From positions 1,984,001 to 2,048,000 of the forward strand of contig NZ_CP081862.1 of assembly GCF_019797765.1 (NCBI RefSeq): a stretch of 64,000 nucleotides of DNA. Direction: 5' to 3'. Below are positions 57,767-64,000 of this stretch, in pieces. Under the pieces are notes generated by a model, which was not told where the DNA came from, made no database searches, and saw only the letters and a program-made list of their open reading frames with translations. Each line of letters opens with the position of its first letter. Positions within the stretch are counted from its first letter, which is position 1. The stretch is from Cellulomonas sp. C5510 (lineage in GTDB: Bacteria > Actinomycetota > Actinomycetes > Actinomycetales > Cellulomonadaceae). The position numbers and the translations under genes are program-made.

Positions 57767-57923
57767 GCGTCCGCGCTCCTGCCCTGGCACGGTGTCCCCG
57801 GGGCACGGTGCCCGACCCCGGGGGACCTGACCCACCCGACGGTACGCGGCCGGGCCCGACCACGACAGCCGGGGCGATCCTCGGGCCCGGGCGGCCCCGA
57901 TCGCGCGGTGCGGGGTCCCGGCC

Positions 57924-57929
57924 GACGAT
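57924..57929 (+). promoter_or_regulatory. -10-like hexamer before the conserved hypothetical gene
   Basis: GACGAT is followed by 6 nt and the ATG at 57936, the leaderless arrangement. It lies in the 169-bp interval divergent from the PAS-ANTAR gene. Confidence 0.4.
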
Positions 57930-57935
57930 GGGCGC

Positions 57936-58397
57936 ATGGCAGAGAACGACGCCCCCGCCCCCGACCGCCCCGACGCCGCCCACCTGCCGCCCGACGGCGT
58001 CCCCGAGGCGGTGGTCGAGGCGGTCGGGGGAGTGACGGCGGCGTTCGAGGTCGTGGAGCACGCCCGCGGGATGCTCTACGCCTTCCACCGGCTGATCGGG
58101 CGCGCGGACGCGGAGCTGGCCGAGGCGCTGGACCGTCTCGAGGCGGCGGGGCACCTCGGCCTCGCCGAGGAGGTGCGCGCCGAGGTCGTCGGCCGCAACG
58201 TGCTGGCGGGGCGCTGGACGTTCCAGGTGGTGGAGGACTTCGACGACGGCTACCACCGGGCGTTCGCCGACGCCGAGCGCCGGGTCCGGGACGAGCTCCT
58301 CGCGGGCCGCCGCCACGTCCACGAGTCGCAGCTCAAGGAGCGCAACCGCACGCACGGCCGCCCGGGGCACGAGTCCCGGCCCGGTCCGACCGGGTGA
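57936..58397 (+). CDS. conserved actinobacterial protein of unknown function
   Basis: 153 residues. Acidic, mainly helical and soluble, without signal peptide or membrane segments. The central part (YAFHRLIGRADAELAEALDRLEAAGHLGLAEEV) is predicted helical. The most distinctive block is VVEDFDDGYHRAFADAERRVRDEL followed by GRRHVHESQLKERNRTHGRPGHE, rich in His, Arg and Glu. I recall similar C-terminal blocks in other actinobacterial hypotheticals but know no function. Divergent from the phenolic-lipid cluster and 64 bp upstream of the ABC operon. Confidence 0.75.
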   Translation: MAENDAPAPDRPDAAHLPPDGVPEAVVEAVGGVTAAFEVVEHARGMLYAFHRLIGRADAELAEALDRLEAAGHLGLAEEVRAEVVGRNVLAGRWTFQVVEDFDDGYHRAFADAERRVRDELLAGRRHVHESQLKERNRTHGRPGHESRPGPTG

Positions 58398-58461
58398 CGG
58401 CACCTGCGCGACGGGGCACGCGCGGCGCTAGCATCCAGGGTCGCGTCCGAGGAGGGCACCC

Positions 58462-59391
58462 GTGCAGCGCAGCGTCGTGGAGGAGCTCGGTGCACGCCTG
58501 AGCGCGCCCACGGAGTTCGGGCGCGACGCGCTGGTCGTCTGCGACGCGGTGGTGCGCGTGTTCCGCACCGGTGGCGTCGAGGTGCAGGCGCTGCAGGGCC
58601 TGGACCTGCTGGTCCACGCGGGGGAGATGGTCGCCGTCGTGGGCGCCTCGGGCTCCGGCAAGTCGACGCTGCTGCGCATCCTGTCGGCCGCCGACGTGCC
58701 CACCGCCGGCCGGGTGCGCGTCGGGCGGTGGGACCTGGGAGCGCTGTCGCGGGCGGACCGCGTCGCGTACCGGCGCTCCGTGGTCGGGTCCGTCCGGCAG
58801 CAGACGTCGCGGAACCTCGTCCCGTACCTGACGGCGCGGCAGAACGTCATGCTGCCGCTCACGTTGGCCGGCCGTCGCCGGCCGGTGGCGCGCGGGCGCG
58901 CGGACGAGCTGCTCGGCCTCGTCGGGCTGCGGTCCGCGGCCGACCGGCGTCCGGCCGAGCTGTCGGGCGGCGAGCAGCAGCGGGTCGCGATCGCGGTCGC
59001 GCTGGCGAACGGCCCGCGGCTGCTGCTCGCCGACGAGCCGACGGGCGAGCTCGACACGGCGACCGGCCAGGAGGTGCTGGAGGTGCTGCGCGCCGCCCGG
59101 TCCGACGCCGGGGCGGCGGTCGTCGTGGTCACGCACGACCCCGGCGTCAGCGGGCAGGTCGAGCGCACGGTGGCCATCCGCGACGGCCGGACCAGCAGCG
59201 AGGTGCTCCGCCGTCGCGACGCCGAGCAGGGGGACGTCGCCGAGGAGTACGCCGTGATGGACCGGGCCGGCCGCGTGCAGGTGCCCCGGGAGTACCGGGA
59301 GGCGCTGGACCTGACCCGCCGGGTCCGGCTGGCGCTCGAGGACGACCACGTCTCCGTGCGCCCCGACCGCCCCCGGCAGGGTCGCGCATGA
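58462..59391 (+). CDS. ABC transporter ATP-binding protein (LolD/MacB type) with AbrB-like C-terminal tail
   Basis: 309 residues from GTG 58462, with GAGGAGGG five bases upstream; TAGCAT at 58429-58434 is a likely -10. Walker [17 protein letters not shown], signature ELSGGEQQRVAIAVALA, Walker B LLLADEPTGELD and H-loop VVVVTHDPG are intact. After the normal end of the ATPase about 75 residues follow; EEYAVMDRAGRVQVPREYREALDL then RVRLALEDDHVSVRP resembles one AbrB/SpoVT swapped-hairpin unit. Such a unit normally dimerises and may bind DNA. Coupled to the second ATPase and two large permeases downstream. Confidence 0.9.
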   Translation: MQRSVVEELGARLSAPTEFGRDALVVCDAVVRVFRTGGVEVQALQGLDLLVHAGEMVAVVGASGSGKSTLLRILSAADVPTAGRVRVGRWDLGALSRADRVAYRRSVVGSVRQQTSRNLVPYLTARQNVMLPLTLAGRRRPVARGRADELLGLVGLRSAADRRPAELSGGEQQRVAIAVALANGPRLLLADEPTGELDTATGQEVLEVLRAARSDAGAAVVVVTHDPGVSGQVERTVAIRDGRTSSEVLRRRDAEQGDVAEEYAVMDRAGRVQVPREYREALDLTRRVRLALEDDHVSVRPDRPRQGRA

Positions 59392-60068
59392 CGGCACCGC
59401 TCGTGCGCGTGCGCGGCGTCCGGCGCACGTACGGCACGGGGCACGCGGCGGTCCACGCCCTGCGCGGCGTCGACCTGGACGTGGCGCCCGGGGAGCTCGT
59501 GGCGCTGGTCGGCCGGTCGGGGTCCGGCAAGACGACGCTGCTGAACCTCGTCGGGGGCCTCGACCGGCCGGACGCCGGATCCGTCCACGTGGACGGCACG
59601 GACCTGTCCGCGCTGGACCGCGCGGGCCAGGTGCGGCTGCGGCGGGACGTGGTGGCGTTCGTGTTCCAGACCTTCGGACTGGTGCCGGTGCTCAGCGCCG
59701 CGGAGAACGTCGCGGTGCCGCTGCGCCTGCGGGCGCTGCCCGTGGCGGACCGCGAGCGCCGGGTGGAGCTGCTGCTGCGCCTCGTCGGGCTCGAGGGGCA
59801 CGCCGCCCTGCGCCCCGACGAGCTGTCGGGCGGCCAGCAGCAGCGGGTCGCGCTCGCCCGGGCGCTCGCCGGGTCGCCGCGGCTGCTCGTCGCCGACGAG
59901 CCGACCGGGCAGCTCGACAGCGAGACCGGCCTGGCGGTGATGGCCCTGATCCGTGCGGTCGTGGAGGCCGAGGGCATGGCGGCGCTGGTCTCCACGCACG
60001 ACCCGGTGATGATCGGCCTGGCGGACCGGGCGGTGCGGCTGGTCGACGGCCGCCTGGCCCCGGCATGA
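59388..60068 (+). CDS. ABC transporter ATP-binding protein (LolD/MacB type)
   Basis: 226 residues from ATG 59388, overlapping the first ATPase by 4 bp. Walker A LVGRSGSGKTTLLNLVGG, Q-loop FVFQTFGLVPVL, signature ELSGGQQQRVALARALAGS, Walker B LLVADEPTGQLD and H-loop ALVSTHDPV are all canonical. Members of this class power FtsX-type mechanotransmission permeases in export or extraction of peptides and lipoproteins. It has no extra domain, unlike its neighbour. Stop overlaps the permease start (ATGA). Confidence 0.93.
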   Translation: MTAPLVRVRGVRRTYGTGHAAVHALRGVDLDVAPGELVALVGRSGSGKTTLLNLVGGLDRPDAGSVHVDGTDLSALDRAGQVRLRRDVVAFVFQTFGLVPVLSAAENVAVPLRLRALPVADRERRVELLLRLVGLEGHAALRPDELSGGQQQRVALARALAGSPRLLVADEPTGQLDSETGLAVMALIRAVVEAEGMAALVSTHDPVMIGLADRAVRLVDGRLAPA

Positions 60069-63000
60069 CGGTCGCCCTGCTGCTGCGCCGTGCCCGGGCG
60101 CAGGCCGGCCTGCTGCTCGCGGTGACGGCGACGGCCCTCGTCGCGCTGACCGTGCTCGGCACGTGCGCGCTGCTGCTCGGGCCCGGGCGGTCGGGCGCCC
60201 TCGAGGCCGCCGTCGCCGGCGCGCCGCCCGGCGCCACCGCGGTGCAGGCACGGGTGGACCCGGCGCCCGGCGCGGACGCCGACGCGGTGGCCGGCCGCAC
60301 GGCGGCGCTGCTCGAGGGCGCGCTCGACCCGCTGCCGGCGGACTCCTCGGTGTGGTCGGAGACGCCGCTGCTGGCCCTCGAGGGGGTGCCGGCCACCGAC
60401 GGGCCGGCGTTCGCGTACCTCGCGGACGCTCCCGGGGTCCAGGACGTCGCCCGCCTGGTCGGGGGCGTGTGGCCGGGGGGTGAGGACGGGGCCGTCGCGG
60501 ACGGCGGCGCGCAGGCCCCGGTGGCGGTCGCCGTCCCGCGCGCGGCGGCGGAGGCGCTCGGCCTGGCCGTCGGCGACGTGTTCCGCCTCGGTCCGTCCGC
60601 CGACTCCGCGCCGGACGCCGACCTCGTCGTCCGGGTCTCGGGCGTCTACGCGGCGCGGGGTGCCGGCGGGGAGGCGACGCCGTGGACCCGCGACCTGATC
60701 GCGGGCGCGGGCGCCGACCCCGACCACGGGCGCCCCGGGACGCAGGGGCGCCGCGCGTCGCCCGCCTACGGTCCGCTGGTCGTCGCCCCGGACGCGGCCG
60801 GCGGGGTCCTCGAGGCGGCGGGCCCCGGACCGGTCAGCGTGGCGGTGCAGCCGGGCGCCGCGCGTGCCGACGCCGCCACGCTGAGCCGGGTCGCGGGCCG
60901 CGTCGCGGGCGTACGCACCGAGCTGGCGGACGGGCTCGGCGACGCGGCTGAGCGCGTCGTGGTCCGCACGACCCTGCCGGCGGTGCTGCGCGCGGCCGTC
61001 GCGCAGCACGGTGTCACCGGGGCCGCGGCAGCCGTCGCCGGGCTGCTGTGCGGGGTGCTCGCGGTCGCCGCGCTGCTGCTCGCCGGCCGGCTGCTCGCCG
61101 CGCGACGGGCGGGTGAGCGGGCGCTGCTGCAGGACCGCGGCGCGGGCCTGTCGTGGCTGCTGCGGGCCGCGGTGGCCGAGGCGGGCGTCGTGGTCGGGGT
61201 CGCGGCCGCGCTCGCCGTCCCGGCCTCGCTCGCCATGTACGCCGTCGCCGCGGCCGTCGTGCCGGTGCTGCCGCCCGTCGGGGCGCCGCCCGGCGTCCTG
61301 CTCGGCACCGCGGCGGCGGGGGCGCTCGTGCTCCTGCTCGCGCTGTGCGCCCCGGCCGCGCGCACGGCGGCGTCGCACCGGGTCGAGGGCGTGCGCCGCG
61401 TCGCGCGCACGGGAGCCGACCTGCTGCTGGTCGCGCTGGCCGCCGTGGTCGTGCTGCGGCTGCGCGGCGGGACGTCGGACGTGCTCCGCACGCTCGCGCC
61501 GGTCCTGTGCCTCGTCGCGCTCTCGGTGCTCGCGCTGCGCGCGGTGCCGTTCGTGGCCGGGGGCGCGGAGCGGTCCGCCCGCCGGTCGCGCCGGTTCGTG
61601 CTGCCGCTGGCCGCGCTGGACGTGGCGCGCCGCCCGCGGCCCGCCGCGGCGGTGCTGCTGGTGGTGCTGGCGGCCGCGGGCAGCACCTTCGGGGCGGCGT
61701 GGTGGGCGACGACGGCGCGCTCGCAGGGGGAGCAGGCCGAGGTCCGGGTCCCCGCGGAGCTGGTCGCGTCCGGCCTCACCGGGACGCCGGCGGAGCAGGA
61801 GGAGGCCCTGCGCACCGCCGCCGGGGTGGCCGGGCTGCCGGCCGTGGACCGCGTGACCGCGCTGGGGACGCTCGTCGGGGCCGGGTCGGGGGAGGCGCCG
61901 ACCCGGTTGCTGGCCGTGGCACACGACGCCCCGCTGCGCGGCCGGTTGCCGGACGGGGCCCGCTGGCCCGACCTGACGGCCGACCTCCCGCCGGGCGGCC
62001 CCGCGTCCACCCTGGCGCTCGGGGCGGCGGGCGAGCGGGGGCTCCGGCTGGAGGGCACGGCGTCCGGTGCGGTGCCGGTCACCGCCGTCGCGACGCTGGT
62101 GCTGCAGGACGCGCGGGGTGTGCGCACCGCGGTCGTCACCGAGGAGGTGCCGCTCGACGGCGGCGTCCACGAGCTGGTCCCGGCGGCGGCACCGGGGCGC
62201 ACCGGGACGCCGACGTCCGGGCCCGAGGGGGACGGCGCCCTGGCCGCCGTGCTGCTGCACCTGCGCGCCGGCGCGCCGCTCCCGGAGTCGGGCGCCGCGC
62301 CGTCGCAGGTCCAGGTGCTCGTGGGGTGGGACGCGCCGACGGCGAGCGGCGGGGCCGGAGCCGCGGCCGCCTGGGGGGCGGCCCCGACGACGGCCTCGGC
62401 GCTCGCGCTGCCGGCGTCGTCCGCGACGGTCGACCGGGAGGGTCTGCGGGCCGGGGCGACCCTCGACCTCGTCGCGGCGTCCGCCGGTCCCGCGGACCTG
62501 GTGCTGAGCGGCTTCCCGCGGCCAGGGCCGCTGCCGGTGCTGGTGAGCCAGGACCTGGCGACGACCGCGTCGCTGCGGGCCGGCGACCTGCTGGAGGTGC
62601 TGGTCGGCCGGACGCCGGTGCCCGCCCGGGTCGTCGGCGTGGCCCCGTACCTGCCGGGCGCGCCGGAGGGCCCCGCCGTGCTGGCGGACCTCGACGCGCT
62701 CTCCCGGGCGGCCCTCGCGCAGGCGGAGACGGCCACGTTGGTGGACGTCTGGTGGGTCGACGGCGCCGGGCCGGACGCGGCCGCGGCCCTGCGGGACAGG
62801 GGCGCCGACGTGACGGTCCGCGCCGAGGTCGCCGCGACGCTCCGCGACGGGCCGCAGCAGGCCGCCGTGGGCGCCGCGCTCGCCCTCCTCGTGGGTGCGG
62901 CTCTGCTGCTCGCCCTCGTGGGGGCGGTGCTGCACGCCGCGGGGTCCGCCGACGACCGGGGGCCCGAGGTCGCCCGGCTGCTCGCCCTCGGCGCGTCGCC

Positions 63001-63292
63001 GCGAGCGGTCGCCGCCACGCACGTCGCCCAGCACGCCGTCCTCGACGTGCTGGGCGTGGCGGTCGGGACGGCGGTCGGGGCGGCGACGGCGTGGCTGCTC
63101 GCGCCCGCCCTGACCGTCACGGCGTCCGGCGGTGCGCCCGTGCCGCCGGCGCTCGTGGTGTGGCCGTGGCCGGTGCAGGGCGCGGTCCTCGCCGCCCTCG
63201 TCGTCGGGTCGACGGCCGTGACGCTGCCTGTGGTCCGCGCGCTCGTCCGGCGGGCCGCGGCCTCCCACCTCCGGGTCGGGGACGCGGCGTGA
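60065..63292 (+). CDS. large FtsX-like ABC permease
   Basis: 1075 residues. One N-terminal hydrophobic helix, a large extracytoplasmic region, a central group of hydrophobic helices (residues about 315-560), a second extracytoplasmic domain (about 565-930) and a C-terminal group (about 935-1065) with the FtsX-type helix-loop PEVARLLALGASPRAVAATHV. This is the ten-helix double-FtsX layout of MacB-like/BceB-like exporters. The extracytoplasmic parts are Ala/Gly/Pro-rich and show no enzyme motif. Forms a unit with two ATPases before it and a second permease after it. Substrate unknown. Confidence 0.9.
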   Translation: MTVALLLRRARAQAGLLLAVTATALVALTVLGTCALLLGPGRSGALEAAVAGAPPGATAVQARVDPAPGADADAVAGRTAALLEGALDPLPADSSVWSETPLLALEGVPATDGPAFAYLADAPGVQDVARLVGGVWPGGEDGAVADGGAQAPVAVAVPRAAAEALGLAVGDVFRLGPSADSAPDADLVVRVSGVYAARGAGGEATPWTRDLIAGAGADPDHGRPGTQGRRASPAYGPLVVAPDAAGGVLEAAGPGPVSVAVQPGAARADAATLSRVAGRVAGVRTELADGLGDAAERVVVRTTLPAVLRAAVAQHGVTGAAAAVAGLLCGVLAVAALLLAGRLLAARRAGERALLQDRGAGLSWLLRAAVAEAGVVVGVAAALAVPASLAMYAVAAAVVPVLPPVGAPPGVLLGTAAAGALVLLLALCAPAARTAASHRVEGVRRVARTGADLLLVALAAVVVLRLRGGTSDVLRTLAPVLCLVALSVLALRAVPFVAGGAERSARRSRRFVLPLAALDVARRPRPAAAVLLVVLAAAGSTFGAAWWATTARSQGEQAEVRVPAELVASGLTGTPAEQEEALRTAAGVAGLPAVDRVTALGTLVGAGSGEAPTRLLAVAHDAPLRGRLPDGARWPDLTADLPPGGPASTLALGAAGERGLRLEGTASGAVPVTAVATLVLQDARGVRTAVVTEEVPLDGGVHELVPAAAPGRTGTPTSGPEGDGALAAVLLHLRAGAPLPESGAAPSQVQVLVGWDAPTASGGAGAAAAWGAAPTTASALALPASSATVDREGLRAGATLDLVAASAGPADLVLSGFPRPGPLPVLVSQDLATTASLRAGDLLEVLVGRTPVPARVVGVAPYLPGAPEGPAVLADLDALSRAALAQAETATLVDVWWVDGAGPDAAAALRDRGADVTVRAEVAATLRDGPQQAAVGAALALLVGAALLLALVGAVLHAAGSADDRGPEVARLLALGASPRAVAATHVAQHAVLDVLGVAVGTAVGAATAWLLAPALTVTASGGAPVPPALVVWPWPVQGAVLAALVVGSTAVTLPVVRALVRRAAASHLRVGDAA

Positions 63293-64000
63293 CGGGCCGC
63301 CACCGCGCGCGCCGGGGCGTCGGGGGGACGTGGTCCCGGACCCCCGGCCGGCCTCGGGCGACGGGCACGGACCTGCACACCCTCCCGCGGCGGTCGCGCG
63401 CCCAGGCCGGGCCGCTGGTGCTGCTCGCGCTGCTGGTCGCGGTCGGCACCGCGCTGGCCGCAGCCGCGCCGCGGGCGGTGGCCCTGGTCGAGGACCAGGC
63501 GGTGCGCACCGCGGTCGAGGACGCCGGACGGGACGCGGACCTCGTCCTCAGCGGTCCGGTCGGGTACGAGGGATCCGACGGCGGCCTGGACCGCGAGCCC
63601 GCCGGGACCGCCGGGAAGGTCGCCGCGGCGGTGCGCGCCGCCGCGCTGACGACGTTCGGTCCCGTGCTCGGCGAGCCGCTGACCACCGAGGTGTCCCGGG
63701 CGCTGCGGCTCCGGGAGGTGGCGGGGGAGCGGACCGGCGACGCCCCGGCGCCCGCGACCGGGGAGACGTCGGTCCGTCTCGCCTGGCAGGCGGGGGCGGA
63801 GATCGCGTGGGTCTCGGGCCGGTCACCGCAGCACGCACCGGGTGCCGACCCCGAGGTGGCCCTGTCGCAGGAGACGGCGGCGGCGCTGGGCGCGGTCCCC
63901 GGGTCGGTGCTGGTGCTGAGCGGCGCGGACGGTGCGGACCTGAGGCTGCGGGTGACCGGGGTGTTCCGCACGTCCCGCACCGACGCGTCGTCGCGGTGGG
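63289..64000 (+). CDS. second FtsX-like ABC permease, N-terminal part (truncated by window end)
   Basis: Starts at GTG 63289, overlapping the preceding stop (GTGA), and is still open at base 64000, giving 237 residues. After a basic N-terminus (residues about 1-45) comes one transmembrane helix (GPLVLLALLVAVGTALAAAA) and then an extracytoplasmic region with the pattern of the preceding permease's first domain (ALVEDQAVRTAVEDAGRDADLVLSG, and VRLAWQAGAEIAWVSG). The C-terminal membrane helices lie outside the window. It probably pairs with the first permease. Confidence 0.82.
   Translation, partial: MTGRHRARRGVGGTWSRTPGRPRATGTDLHTLPRRSRAQAGPLVLLALLVAVGTALAAAAPRAVALVEDQAVRTAVEDAGRDADLVLSGPVGYEGSDGGLDREPAGTAGKVAAAVRAAALTTFGPVLGEPLTTEVSRALRLREVAGERTGDAPAPATGETSVRLAWQAGAEIAWVSGRSPQHAPGADPEVALSQETAAALGAVPGSVLVLSGADGADLRLRVTGVFRTSRTDASSRW

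Noticed and set aside
59147..63268. Very long minus-strand open frame (more than 1300 codons) opposite the ABC/FtsX genes
   Set aside because: The plus-strand genes carry recognisable ATPase motifs and membrane segments with coupled starts. The antisense product is Arg/Gly/Pro-rich without domains.

Overview
The window is chromosomal DNA from a very high-G+C actinobacterium, most likely a Cellulomonas-like member of the Micrococcales. The evidence is the uvrC-rapZ-yvcK-whiA-gap-pgk-tpiA-secG-rbpA order, the actinobacterial-only genes whiA, rbpA and opcA, near-exclusive G/C in third codon positions, many 4-bp ATGA/GTGA stop-start overlaps, and repeated leaderless starts (a TANNNT-like -10 hexamer 6-7 nt before the ATG/GTG). 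I saw no transposase, prophage or CRISPR array.

Layout. 1-2.6 kb: end of an acyl-CoA dehydrogenase, a terminator, a cysteine-repeat membrane protein and an MBL hydrolase. 2.6-8 kb: a GH15 glycosidase divergent from uvrA across a LexA-type SOS box, then an OsmC-like protein. 8.1-17.4 kb: uvrC, rapZ, yvcK, whiA, the lower-glycolysis genes gap, pgk and tpiA, then secG and rbpA. 17.5-22 kb (minus strand): a repeat-rich spacer and the pentose-phosphate operon tal-zwf-opcA-pgl. 22.3-33.5 kb: ctaB, xerD, then parA-scpA-scpB-pseudouridine synthase-tyrA-cmk-plsC-der and a membrane protein, mostly overlapping by 4 bp.

33.5-45.4 kb: a GntR/MFS pair, tRNA-Pro(GGG), a VanZ-like protein, an apparent reactive-sulfur operon (thioredoxin, CoA-disulfide reductase-rhodanese, small Cys-rich protein) whose promoter contains a perfect CsoR/CstR-like palindrome, an MFS transporter, a two-gene heterodimeric ABC exporter, a small membrane protein and a VOC protein. 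45.5-53.3 kb: a fused 1196-aa ABC exporter followed by a siderophore/iron uptake operon (ATPase, lipoprotein, fused FecCD permease) with a DtxR/IdeR-like box in its promoter.

53.4-57.8 kb (minus strand): a secondary-metabolite cluster resembling the Streptomyces srsABC phenolic-lipid genes (type III PKS, membrane methyltransferase, flavoprotein), preceded by a UbiA prenyltransferase that is in one uninterrupted frame with an N-terminal PAS-ANTAR regulator. 57.9-64 kb: a conserved hypothetical gene and an ABC/FtsX operon whose first ATPase has an AbrB-like tail; the second permease runs off the window.

Most interesting are the PAS-ANTAR-UbiA open frame within the phenolic-lipid cluster, the operator-in-promoter of the thioredoxin/CoADR-rhodanese operon with its 52-aa Cys-rich protein, and the asymmetric exporter adjoining the iron-boxed uptake operon.
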